A stretch of DNA of 64,000 nucleotides from Treponema sp. UBA4377 (GTDB lineage: Bacteria > Spirochaetota > Spirochaetia > Treponematales > Treponemataceae), in the NCBI GenBank assembly GCA_002391235.1, contig DGRX01000018.1:103364-167363 (forward strand), in the 5' to 3' direction. The notes beneath the pieces were generated by a model. That model ran no database searches. It was not told where the DNA came from and saw nothing but the letters and a program-made list of their open reading frames with translations. The first letter of the stretch is position 1; the number at the start of each line of letters is the position of its first letter. Both the position numbers and the translations under genes were made by a program. Below are positions 8,646-16,803 of the stretch, piece after piece.

Positions 8646-9688
8646 TATTCCGCGCGGTTCTCCGCAGTGGCTTCCGCTTCTTCAGCCGCTTTTTTCTCTT
8701 CCATTTCTTTTTGGTTGGCCAAAATTTTTTCTTGGCGCTCAAGCAAAAAACGGCAGCGCTCGGCAAGCGGCGACTTGTCGTCCAATTCTATCGCCGACTT
8801 TAAATAGCTGATGATTTTTTCCGAACTTTCCACGCCTGGAGAATCTTTTCCAACAATGTAAGCCGCGGCAAAATAGCTGCGCTGTTTTTCTTCAACAGAA
8901 AGGAACTTTGACTTTAACGGCTCCAAGTAACAGTCAACGGCCTTGTCAGGCTCGCGGCGCAAATAGCAGTCCATCGCCTTTGTGGAGGCGCGGGCAAGCA
9001 AATACTTTCCAACCAAACCGCTTTCGTTCTTTTTGTCAAGCTTTATGACTTGGTCGCACAAGCCGCGCAGCTGGTAGCGGTAATTTGCCTTAGTTTGCTC
9101 GTACAGTTCGTCAATTTTTTGAACGCGCTCAAGTCCTTTGGCCGCGTCGATTTGCGCAAGAAGATTTTCGATGCCGTCAATGTTTTCTCTGTCCAGCTCG
9201 ACAATGTTTTTCAATCCTTGGGGATCGTCAACCGGCAAGTAAGTTATGTTTGAAATTACATAGCCTTGCTTTGTCAAAACCACAACCGCGGGCGTCGTGT
9301 CCACTCCGTAGATGACGGCGGTCCTCATGTCGCGCTCGTTTTGCGCCTCGTCAAAGCCCTCAGACTTTCTGGAAAAACGCTCGCGGCTATAGTCTATGCG
9401 GCAAGTTTCAAATTCACCGCCAAACAATTCGTTGTAGCCGCCGGCTTGAAGAATGTCGTTGACGATTTTTTCGTTATGGCCGCCGTCTTCCATCTTTGTA
9501 AAAAAAAGCAAAATCTTTTTTTCGCTTTTTTGGGCCGCGGCCAAAACGCTGTCAAAGTCGCTGTAAACGCCGTAAGCGTCTGGCGCGGATTTTTTTGAGC
9601 AGCCGCAAAACAACGCGGCCGCGGCCAACGCCGCAAGCGCGACAAACAACGCGGCGGCCTTGCAGGCCTTTGAATTTTTTTTCATCAT
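8645..9688 (-). CDS. Lipoprotein with thioredoxin-like N-terminus and helical repeat C-terminus
   Basis: A 347-residue lipoprotein: hydrophobic signal segment, then FCGCSKK with the lipidated cysteine near residue 30 (a relaxed spirochaetal lipobox). Residues about 40-150 look like a thioredoxin fold (KKILLFFTKMEDGG, then TPAVVVLTKQGYV), but the usual CxxC is replaced by MEDG, so it is unlikely to be a disulfide enzyme. The C-terminal half is helical and TPR-like, ending in an acidic/Ala-rich tail. AAGGA precedes the ATG. It is eight bases downstream of purL and overlaps the first CNNM gene, so it probably sits in one operon with them. Function unknown. Confidence 0.7.
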   Translation of the reverse strand: MMKKNSKACKAAALFVALAALAAAALFCGCSKKSAPDAYGVYSDFDSVLAAAQKSEKKILLFFTKMEDGGHNEKIVNDILQAGGYNELFGGEFETCRIDYSRERFSRKSEGFDEAQNERDMRTAVIYGVDTTPAVVVLTKQGYVISNITYLPVDDPQGLKNIVELDRENIDGIENLLAQIDAAKGLERVQKIDELYEQTKANYRYQLRGLCDQVIKLDKKNESGLVGKYLLARASTKAMDCYLRREPDKAVDCYLEPLKSKFLSVEEKQRSYFAAAYIVGKDSPGVESSEKIISYLKSAIELDDKSPLAERCRFLLERQEKILANQKEMEEKKAAEEAEATAENRAE

Positions 9689-9696
9689 AACATTCC

Positions 9697-12600
9697 TTAC
9701 TTAAAGTAGCTTACGCCGGCGGCAAAAAGGTTCTGGCAAGAATTTTCAAAATTGTTTGTCAGAGGATTTCCCGCGACGTTTTTAATCAAGTCGGCGCTGG
9801 CTCCATTCAAGTCGTTGCCAATCGTTCGCTCGCTGTGGCCCATCTTTCCAAGCACGTGTCCGTCAGGGCTTGTCATTCCTTCTATCGCGTACATAGAGCC
9901 GTTGGGATTGTCCGGCTCGCAAATCGCGGGATTGCCCTTTTCGTCAACGTACTGGCTGTAGATTTGCCCCTTGCTGAACAATTCCTTGGCCAAGCGCGGG
10001 CTGATGATAACGCGGCCTTCTCCGTGGCTGATTGGAACAAGGTGAATTCTTTGGTCGATGACCGAAGCGTTCTTGGCCCAAGGGCTCATCGCGCTTGTCA
10101 TTCTTGTCCTGACTATGCGCGAAATGTGGCGGCCGATTGTATTAAAGGTGAGCGTAGGCATTTCGGCGCTGGGCTCGCGGATTTCTCCGTAAGGAACAAG
10201 GCCGGTCTTTATCAAGGCTTGGAAGCCGTTGCAAATTCCAAGAACAAGGCCGTCGCGCTTTTTAAGAAGGTTCATAATTTGGTCGGCCACGCGAGCCTCG
10301 CGCAAAACGTTGGCGATGTACTTGCCCGAACCGTCCGGCTCGTCGCCCGCGCTAAAGCCTCCGCTAAGCGCCAAGATTTGCGCCTTCTTAAGCGCCTTGG
10401 CCAACTCGTCAAGCGAGTCGCTAAGCGCTTGCGGAGTGTTGTTCCTAAAGACCAAAATTTTTGTGTCGGCTCCAGCCAAATTAAAGGCGCGGGCCATGTC
10501 GTACTCGCAGTTTGTTCCGGGGAAAACCGGAATCAAAACGCGCGGATGTTTTTTGCAAATGTTAAAGCTGGGATTGCTTCTGGCGTCGCTCAACGACGAG
10601 TGAACGTCCTTGGCAAAGTCAGGAAGCTCTTCCTGCTTTTCCGCGCCGCTTGTTTGCGGGAACACTTCCGACAAAGTGTTTTCCCAAGCCTTTTGGGCGT
10701 CCGCGAGTTTTATCGTTGTGGTCGTGGCCTTTGTCTTTCCGACGACGATGATTTTTGGCTCGGCGATTGTCTTTCCGATAAAGGACAAAGTTCCCTTCGC
10801 GAAAGCCTCGCTTTCAAGGCCTTCGTCTGTTTCAATCAAGATTGAACCGTAGAGCGGAATGAACAATTCCTTGGCTTTTGCCGGGCGAACGATTTCGGCG
10901 CCGATTTTGTTTCCCATCGCCATCTTGGTGACGGCCTCGGCGATTCCGCCCGCGCGAACCGGATAGAGCGCGCGGATTTTTCCAGCCTTGTTCAAATTGT
11001 AAACGACTTGCGAGTTTGCCTTAAAGGCCTCGTAGTCGGGAGCTAGCAATTCCGAGTACGGAAGCTTTACAAGGTAAATGTTAGAGCCGGTTTTTTTGAA
11101 GGAACCGCTTTGCGCGTTTTGAACTTCGTCATGGCCGACGGCAAAGCTTACGAGCGTGTGCGGAACGTTGAGCTTTTCAAAAGTTCCGCTCATGCTGTCC
11201 TTGCCTCCGATGCTGGCAGTTCCCATCGCGTTTTGCGCGGTGATGGAACCAAGCAAGGCGGCGGCCGGGTATCCCCAAGTTTTTGGGTCAACGGCGCGGC
11301 CAAAGAATTCCTGGAACGAAAGCCGCGCTTTTAGCGGATCGGCTCCCAAGCACAAAAGGTTTGCCAAACTTGAAATGACGGAAACTTGAGCTCCGTGCCA
11401 AGGGCTCCATTCACAAACGCGCGGGTCAAAGCCGTATGCCATAAAGCTTACGGTGCTAGTTTCGCGCGGAGACATTACAGGAATCTTTGCCGTCATGCCC
11501 GCTTCGGGAGTGGACTGCCAGCGGCCGCCGTAGGGGAACAATACCGAGCTGGAACCGATTGAGCCGTCAAAGCGCTCGCCCAAGCCGCGCTGGGAACAGC
11601 AAGCCAAGTCGGCCATGTTTTGAATCCAAGCCTTTTGCAAGGCGGCGGAAGTAGTTCCCGCTCCCAATTTTTTCGCGGTGGAATCAAGCGGCTTTAAAAG
11701 CGGAGAAGACGCCGGTGCGGTTGGGCTTTCGATCAAGGCCTTAGCCTCATGGCGCGCTCCGGCCGCGTCCAAGAATTCGCGCGCTATGTTTACGATTACT
11801 GATCCGCGCCAAGTCATCACCAAACGGTTTGTGTCGGTGACCGTGGCGACTACGACAGCGTTAAGGTTTTCGGCGGCCGCGGCCTTGATGAATTTCTTTA
11901 CATCCTTGGGACGAACGACGACGGCCATTCGCTCCTGGCTTTCTGAAATGGCAAGCTCTGTTCCGTTGAGGCCTTCGTACTTTTTGGGAACGGCGTCAAG
12001 GTTGATGTCCAAGCCGGGCGCCAATTCGCCGACGGCCACGCTGACTCCGCCCGCTCCAAAGTCGTTGCAGCGGACAATCATAAGGCTTACGTCTTTGTTT
12101 CGGAACAAGCGCTGAATCTTTCGCTCCTCGACGGCGTTTCCCTTTTGGACTTCGGCGGCGGCGGTGGTGACGGACTTTTCCGTGTGGACTTTAGAAGAGC
12201 CTGTCGCTCCTCCGATTCCGTCTCGGCCAGTTCCGCCTCCAAGCAAGATGACAATGTCGCCGGCCTGCGGCGTTCCGCGGACAACGTTTTCGGCCGGAGC
12301 GGCCGCGATCACCGCGCCAAGCTCCATGCGCTTTGCCGCGTATCCGGGATGGTATATTTCGTGGACTTGGCCAGTGGTCAAGCCGATTTGGTTTCCGTAG
12401 CTCGAAAAGCCTTGGGCGGATTCGCGGCAAAGCTTTAGCTGCGGCAATTTTCCCTTTATCGTTTTCTTCATCGGAACGGTCGGATCGGCCGCTCCTGTGA
12501 CGCGCATCGACTGGTAAACCCAAGAGCGTCCCGAAAGCGGGTCGCGAATGGCGCCTCCAATGCAAGTGGCCGCGCCGCCAAAGGGTTCGATTTCGGTCGG

Positions 12601-13644
12601 GTGGTTGTGCGTCTCGTTCTTGAACATCAAGAGCCAGCGCTCGGTCGCCTTCTTTGAGTTGGGGTCGATTTTCTTTCCATGCTTGTCCGTCGTGTAGTGA
12701 ATGTCGATGTAAATCGAGCAAGCGTTTATTTCTTCGCTGACCTCAAGGTCTTCCAAAAGGCCGCGCTTTTTAAGATGCTTGATTCCGATCACGGCCATGT
12801 CCATCAGGGTGACGGGCTTGTCAGAGCGGCCGGCGTAAAGGTCGGCGCGCATGTCGGTGTATTCTTTGAGGGAGGCCTTGATCAATTTTTCGTAAGGGCC
12901 TTTTTCAATCTTTATGTCCTTTAGTTCCGTCAAGAAGGTCGTGTGGCGGCAGTGGTCGCTCCAGTATGTGTCAAGAACGCGGATTTCCGTTTCGGTCGGA
13001 TCGCGGCCTTCCTTTGCAAAATAGTCTTGCAAGAATTTAATGTCGGCGTAGTCCATCGCCAAGCCCATCTTTTGCAAGTAGGCCTCAAGCTCCGCCTTCT
13101 TGTATTTGATGAAGCCTTCGACCACAGGAATGTCGCCGGGCGTTTCCGTCTTCATCTTTAGCGTCGCGGGAAGCTCTTCGTTGGTCAAGCGCGAATCGAC
13201 GGGATTCACCAAATAATTTTGGATTTTCTGAAGGTCTTTGGCCGCGATTTTTCCGGTCATCAAAACGATTTTGGCGCAGCGAACGCGGGGAGGCTCCGTT
13301 CCCGTTTCGACAGTTTTTTCCAAGCTCTTTCGCAAAAGGCTTAGGCACTGCTCGGCGCTGTCGGCCCGCTGGTCGTACTGGCCGGGAAGGTATTCCCAAA
13401 TGATTTCCGTTTCGCCGGCCTTAAGGTTCAACTGGTTGTAAATAACGCTGTCGGATTGCGGCTCGGAAAAAATTCGCTGAACGGCGCTTTTGGCGACGGC
13501 CGGCATGACGTTTTCAATGTCATAGCGGTTAAGGTAACGCACGCTCTTTACAGAACTAATGCCCAAAAAATTTTTAACGTCGGAAAGAATGCGTCGGGCT
13601 TCGTTTTCAAAGCCTTTTTGACGCTCAACATAAATACGGAACAT
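9697..13644 (-). CDS. purL: Phosphoribosylformylglycinamidine synthase, large single-chain type
   Basis: A 1315-residue enzyme of purine synthesis that converts FGAR, ATP and glutamine to FGAM. It carries, in order, a PurS-like N-terminal domain, a linker, two AIRS-like halves (nucleotide-binding loop LLGGGTGRDGIGGATG; second half from about residue 700) and a C-terminal class I glutamine amidotransferase domain (VLIPVFPGTNCEYD, nucleophile in LGICNGFQ near residue 1138, and SHGEG). The length is normal for the fused form. The ATG has no Shine-Dalgarno site; TATAAT ends six bases before it, predicting a leaderless mRNA. The -35 box lies in the loop of the preceding terminator. Confidence 0.97.
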   Translation of the reverse strand: MFRIYVERQKGFENEARRILSDVKNFLGISSVKSVRYLNRYDIENVMPAVAKSAVQRIFSEPQSDSVIYNQLNLKAGETEIIWEYLPGQYDQRADSAEQCLSLLRKSLEKTVETGTEPPRVRCAKIVLMTGKIAAKDLQKIQNYLVNPVDSRLTNEELPATLKMKTETPGDIPVVEGFIKYKKAELEAYLQKMGLAMDYADIKFLQDYFAKEGRDPTETEIRVLDTYWSDHCRHTTFLTELKDIKIEKGPYEKLIKASLKEYTDMRADLYAGRSDKPVTLMDMAVIGIKHLKKRGLLEDLEVSEEINACSIYIDIHYTTDKHGKKIDPNSKKATERWLLMFKNETHNHPTEIEPFGGAATCIGGAIRDPLSGRSWVYQSMRVTGAADPTVPMKKTIKGKLPQLKLCRESAQGFSSYGNQIGLTTGQVHEIYHPGYAAKRMELGAVIAAAPAENVVRGTPQAGDIVILLGGGTGRDGIGGATGSSKVHTEKSVTTAAAEVQKGNAVEERKIQRLFRNKDVSLMIVRCNDFGAGGVSVAVGELAPGLDINLDAVPKKYEGLNGTELAISESQERMAVVVRPKDVKKFIKAAAAENLNAVVVATVTDTNRLVMTWRGSVIVNIAREFLDAAGARHEAKALIESPTAPASSPLLKPLDSTAKKLGAGTTSAALQKAWIQNMADLACCSQRGLGERFDGSIGSSSVLFPYGGRWQSTPEAGMTAKIPVMSPRETSTVSFMAYGFDPRVCEWSPWHGAQVSVISSLANLLCLGADPLKARLSFQEFFGRAVDPKTWGYPAAALLGSITAQNAMGTASIGGKDSMSGTFEKLNVPHTLVSFAVGHDEVQNAQSGSFKKTGSNIYLVKLPYSELLAPDYEAFKANSQVVYNLNKAGKIRALYPVRAGGIAEAVTKMAMGNKIGAEIVRPAKAKELFIPLYGSILIETDEGLESEAFAKGTLSFIGKTIAEPKIIVVGKTKATTTTIKLADAQKAWENTLSEVFPQTSGAEKQEELPDFAKDVHSSLSDARSNPSFNICKKHPRVLIPVFPGTNCEYDMARAFNLAGADTKILVFRNNTPQALSDSLDELAKALKKAQILALSGGFSAGDEPDGSGKYIANVLREARVADQIMNLLKKRDGLVLGICNGFQALIKTGLVPYGEIREPSAEMPTLTFNTIGRHISRIVRTRMTSAMSPWAKNASVIDQRIHLVPISHGEGRVIISPRLAKELFSKGQIYSQYVDEKGNPAICEPDNPNGSMYAIEGMTSPDGHVLGKMGHSERTIGNDLNGASADLIKNVAGNPLTNNFENSCQNLFAAGVSYFK

Positions 13645-13650
13645 TGTTCC

Positions 13651-13679
13651 ATTATATAGAAAAAGGCCGCGCCGTTCAA
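13651..13679 (-). promoter_or_regulatory. purL promoter nested in the upstream terminator
   Basis: On the minus strand TTGAAC (13674-13679), a 17-base spacer and TATAAT (13651-13656). The -35 hexamer is exactly the loop of the terminator hairpin of the phosphohexomutase gene. Predicted transcription start coincides with the purL ATG. Confidence 0.7.
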
Positions 13680-13689
13680 GACGCGACCT
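13660..13689 (-). terminator. Intrinsic terminator after the phosphohexomutase gene
   Basis: Minus-strand hairpin GGTCGCGTC / GGCGCGGCC (nine pairs including G-U wobbles) with loop TTGAAC, followed by TTTTT. It ends the tetR-mutase transcript seven bases after the stop codon. Confidence 0.85.
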
Positions 13690-13695
13690 CCATTC

Positions 13696-15210
13696 TTAAG
13701 CCAAGGCGCTCATGTCCAGCTTGTCAAAGCCGGTCAAAAGCAAGGCCGCCGTCTGCTTGATTTTTTCAAGCGAGCCGGGCGTGGTTCCTTCTATGTTGAG
13801 CGGCATTACAGGATCGTGCAGGCTTAGGCGCAAAAGCATCCAGCCCTCCGCTCCGTCGGCTTCCGGGCCGCCCTTAAAGGAAATGCGCACGCCCTCAAAG
13901 GACTCCGGCATAATGCAGCCGGCGTCGCGGGCGCGTTCGGCAAAAGCGTCCAAAACCTGCTTGCCGTATTCCTTAAAGTTTTCGTCGTTAATCTTAAAAC
14001 GAATTTCCGCTTCTTCTCCGGGAGGAGGAAGGCGTTCGATAAGGCTTTGCAGTTTCTTTCCCTCTTTGGCTGCGTTTGCCAAAGCGATTACAAGCTGCAC
14101 CGCCAAAAAGGCTCCGTCGTCCAAAAAGTAGTTTTCCTTTAAGGCGCCGTGGCCGCTCGTTTCCATCGCCAAAGGAGCGTTGACTCCATCCGCGCAAAGC
14201 TCCTTTTGCTTGTTGATTACGTTCTTGTAGCCGCGCATGTAGCGCAAGTGTCGCAAGCCCAAAACTTTTTCCAAGAAGAAAGTAAGGCGGTCGCTTGTGA
14301 CGCTGTCGGTGATGATTGTCGCTCCCTTGTTGCGGGGAGCCAAGATCGCGCTTATCAAGGCGATGATTGAGTCGCGGTTGACTTCGCTTCCGTCGTCAAG
14401 AACGGCTGACATTCTGTCAACGTCGGTGTCAAAGATAAGGCCCAGGTCGGCGCGGTTTTTTAACACCGCTTGGCGGATTGATTCCATTGCCTCTTTGTTT
14501 TCTGGATTGGGAATGTGGTTTGGAAAGCGGCCGTCCGGCTCCAAAAATTGGCTTCCGTCGATGTTGGCTCCAAGCGGCTTTAAAACTTTTTCGGCAAAGA
14601 ATCCGCCGGCGCCGTTTCCAGCGTCAACGATAATCTTTAGGCCTTCAAGCGGTTTTTGCGAATTGTTCACGCCGTTCATTATCGAAGTTCGCAAGTGCTG
14701 CGCGTAAAGGTAAATCAAGTCAAAGTTTTTTTCTTCCGAAACATCTACAGTGACCACCTGCTTGTCCTGCGCGATTTTCAGAATCTCGCTTATGTCGTCA
14801 TGCTCAAGGCCGCCGTCCTTTGTAAAGAATTTTATTCCGTTGCGGTTGAACGGAAGGTGGCTGGCGGTAATCATCACCGAACCGTCAAAGTGGCTTTGCT
14901 CAAAAACGATTGACATGAACATCGCGGGCGTCGTCGCCAAGCCGCAACACTTTACGTCAACGCCGTTGTTGACCAAACCAGACGTTACGGCGATCATAAG
15001 GTTCTGCCCCGAAATTCTAGAGTCCATTCCGATTCCAACCGTAAGCTGGTCGGCGCTCTTGTTTGTCTTTGCGCTAAGCCACTGGGCAAACGCCTGTCCG
15101 ATTCTGTTCGCGATGCTGGGCGTAAGGTTTACGCTTTCGCCCTCAACGCCTTCCAAAGCCACTCCGCGGATGTCGCTTCCGTTCTGCAATTTAAAAATTT
15201 CTTCATCCAT
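13696..15210 (-). CDS. Phosphomannomutase/phosphoglucomutase
   Basis: A 504-residue alpha-D-phosphohexomutase. The catalytic phosphoserine loop reads TASHLP (near residue 120), the metal loop is DTDVDRM, and the sugar-recognition loop is METSGHGA. The TASHLP variant is found in a subgroup of PMM/PGM enzymes, so interconversion of glucose-1-P or mannose-1-P with the 6-phosphates is likely but the preferred sugar is open. The ATG at 15210 is chosen because GAGG stands eight bases upstream; a TTG at 15228 would put that site inside the gene. It follows the TetR gene by 21 bases and ends at a strong terminator, forming a two-gene operon. Confidence 0.9.
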   Translation of the reverse strand: MDEEIFKLQNGSDIRGVALEGVEGESVNLTPSIANRIGQAFAQWLSAKTNKSADQLTVGIGMDSRISGQNLMIAVTSGLVNNGVDVKCCGLATTPAMFMSIVFEQSHFDGSVMITASHLPFNRNGIKFFTKDGGLEHDDISEILKIAQDKQVVTVDVSEEKNFDLIYLYAQHLRTSIMNGVNNSQKPLEGLKIIVDAGNGAGGFFAEKVLKPLGANIDGSQFLEPDGRFPNHIPNPENKEAMESIRQAVLKNRADLGLIFDTDVDRMSAVLDDGSEVNRDSIIALISAILAPRNKGATIITDSVTSDRLTFFLEKVLGLRHLRYMRGYKNVINKQKELCADGVNAPLAMETSGHGALKENYFLDDGAFLAVQLVIALANAAKEGKKLQSLIERLPPPGEEAEIRFKINDENFKEYGKQVLDAFAERARDAGCIMPESFEGVRISFKGGPEADGAEGWMLLRLSLHDPVMPLNIEGTTPGSLEKIKQTAALLLTGFDKLDMSALA

Positions 15211-15231
15211 AATCCCAGCCTCACACAATTC

Positions 15232-15894
15232 TTATATTACATGTTTTAAGATTTCAACAGCAAATGACGTAATCCCGGCGATTTGCTTTTCGTCGCTTGG
15301 AAGCGCGAACAAGCTTCCCGCGTCGCATTCAGGATTTCGCCTAATCGTCTCTTTTTTTTGCGCGATGTAAAAATCCAGGCGCGACAAAATTCCGTCCGCA
15401 AAAAAATGCGAATGCAGGCGCAGCTCTTCGTCGGACTTTTGGGCGCTTCCTTTTGTTTGCGCCGACGCGATTTTAAAGAACAAGAAAGCTTGGTCAAAAA
15501 TCTTTTGCCTTTGCGCCTCGCAAATGTCAAGGAAATTTTTGTCAAAGTATTTTTCGCTTTGGACCAAAGTGTAAATTTGAAATAGCGGCTCGTTCTCATG
15601 GCTCTTGATGTAAGAGTCAACGGATTTTTTAAAAAGCTTTTCGGAATTGGTGGAATTGATTTTTGTGAAAATTTCCTGCTCAAACAAATTCACCCGCGCG
15701 TAAAAGTCGGAACAATAAGAGCAAAGCGCCGCAAGAATTTCTTCCTTGCCCGCAAAATAATTGTAAAGAGAAGCCTTTTTAATTCCCAAATCTTGCGCGA
15801 TGTCTGCAAGCGAAGTCTCGCCCATTCCGTTTTTAAATGCGGAAAAAAGCGCCGACTCCACAATGCTTTGCGCGGAAACCGCTTTCTTTGGCAT
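15232..15894 (-). CDS. TetR/AcrR-family transcriptional regulator
   Basis: A 220-residue regulator with an N-terminal TetR helix-turn-helix (ETSLADIAQDLGIKKASLYNYF, split here as ETSLADIAQDL and GIKKASLYNYF, residues about 25-47), then a helical ligand/dimer domain. A perfect inverted repeat stands directly upstream of the ATG and overlaps the predicted transcription start, so autorepression is likely. The following gene in the operon is the phosphohexomutase. No ribosome site is seen; the predicted leader is about 13 bases. The ligand is unknown. Confidence 0.85.
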   Translation of the reverse strand: MPKKAVSAQSIVESALFSAFKNGMGETSLADIAQDLGIKKASLYNYFAGKEEILAALCSYCSDFYARVNLFEQEIFTKINSTNSEKLFKKSVDSYIKSHENEPLFQIYTLVQSEKYFDKNFLDICEAQRQKIFDQAFLFFKIASAQTKGSAQKSDEELRLHSHFFADGILSRLDFYIAQKKETIRRNPECDAGSLFALPSDEKQIAGITSFAVEILKHVI

Positions 15895-15895
15895 G

Positions 15896-15911
15896 ACTAA
15901 CGACCGTTAGT
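15896..15911 (-). promoter_or_regulatory. TetR operator (perfect inverted repeat)
   Basis: ACTAACG and CGTTAGT arms separated by two bases, one base upstream of the regulator's start codon and covering the predicted transcription start near 15907. Inferred to be the binding site of the regulator encoded at 15232-15894. Confidence 0.75.
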
Positions 15912-15913
15912 TT

Positions 15914-15942
15914 ATTTTACTGATACCAGCGAACGTAGTCAA
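15914..15942 (-). promoter_or_regulatory. Promoter of the TetR-mutase operon, inside the end of the GH16 gene
   Basis: TTGACT (15937-15942), 17-base spacer, TAAAAT (15914-15919) on the minus strand. The boxes overlap the last codons and stop of the glucanase gene. Confidence 0.7.
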
Positions 15943-16738
15943 CTTCCATAAGGCATTTTTTGACGTCTTTTGGAATGTCGCCGCCAAGCGTTCCGCCCAT
16001 CGCCACGTTCATAATAACGTAAAAGTCGCGGTCAAAGGGCCAAAACTTTTGCGGGTAGGCAGCGTCATGCGGATTTTCGTAAGTCAAGAATTCCACGCCG
16101 TCGTAAATCCAAACGATTTTTTCTTCGGTCCACAAGACGCCGTAGTTATGCCATTTTTTGTCGGCGGGCTTTACGTCCACTCCGGCGTTGGCAAGCGCGT
16201 TCCCGCCGCTTCCCGCAAGGCAGTGGCAAGTTCCGTAAGCTTTTGTTCCCCAAAAGTTTTGCGCGTATTCCATCACGTCGATTTCGCCGCTTCTAGGCCA
16301 GGTTCCGTAATTGTCGCGGTTGGGCATAAGCCAAAGCGCCGGCCATGAGCCTTTTTGCGTCGGAAGCTTTGCGCGGAATTCTATATAGCCGTATTTAAAA
16401 GTTTTTTTCCACTGGCTTTTTAGGCGGGCGCTGGTCCATTTTCCGTCGTCGCCTTTTAGCGCGACTATTTTTAGCGTTCCGTCCGAAACATAGGAATTGG
16501 CGCGGTCTTTGGTGTAGTTTTGCCGCTCGGCGTTTCCCCAACCATGGGCGCCCGTGTTGTAGTCCCAATATTCGGGATTTGGCTCGTCGCTTGTTCCGTC
16601 AAACTCGTCGGCCCAAACCAAGTTCATGTCCTTTACAAATTCCGGCGACACGCTCTTTTCCCGGCCTTGGCACGAAGAAAGCAAAATCGCGGCCACAAAA
16701 ATCACGGACGCTGGCAATAAAAAATGTTCTCTTTTCAT
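15917..16738 (-). CDS. GH16 endo-beta-glucanase lipoprotein (laminarinase/licheninase type)
   Basis: A 273-residue glycoside hydrolase family 16 protein with a lipoprotein signal (LLSSC, Cys23). The catalytic signature GEIDVME gives nucleophile Glu152, Asp154 and acid/base Glu157. Flanking blocks SWPALWLMP and KWHNYGVLWTEEKI are typical of beta-1,3- and beta-1,3-1,4-glucanases; the exact linkage is not decidable here. It would cut plant or yeast glucans at the cell surface. The ATG at 16738 is chosen because the signal peptide begins there; TAAAAT ends seven bases before it and no ribosome site is present. An in-frame ATG nine bases earlier (16747) overlaps the -10 box. Confidence 0.9.
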   Translation of the reverse strand: MKREHFLLPASVIFVAAILLSSCQGREKSVSPEFVKDMNLVWADEFDGTSDEPNPEYWDYNTGAHGWGNAERQNYTKDRANSYVSDGTLKIVALKGDDGKWTSARLKSQWKKTFKYGYIEFRAKLPTQKGSWPALWLMPNRDNYGTWPRSGEIDVMEYAQNFWGTKAYGTCHCLAGSGGNALANAGVDVKPADKKWHNYGVLWTEEKIVWIYDGVEFLTYENPHDAAYPQKFWPFDRDFYVIMNVAMGGTLGGDIPKDVKKCLMEVDYVRWYQ

Positions 16739-16745
16739 AGAGAAC

Positions 16746-16774
16746 ATTTTAGCGCGGTTTTCGGCTTTTTTCCA
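16746..16774 (-). promoter_or_regulatory. Candidate promoter of the GH16 gene
   Basis: TGGAAA (16769-16774), 17-base spacer, TAAAAT (16746-16751) on the minus strand, ending seven bases from the chosen ATG. The -35 box is weak. Confidence 0.4.
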
Positions 16775-16803
16775 CAATTTTTTGCGGAAGATTTTAGGCC
16801 GCT

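Noticed and set aside
8645..9688. Thiol-disulfide oxidoreductase function for the lipoprotein
   Set aside because: The position of the CxxC motif holds MEDG, so the redox-active cysteines are missing.
9835..10845. 336-codon frame on the plus strand opposite purL
   Set aside because: Antisense to the PurL amidotransferase domain; sequence has the Val/Ala/Arg bias of a mirror frame and no start signals.
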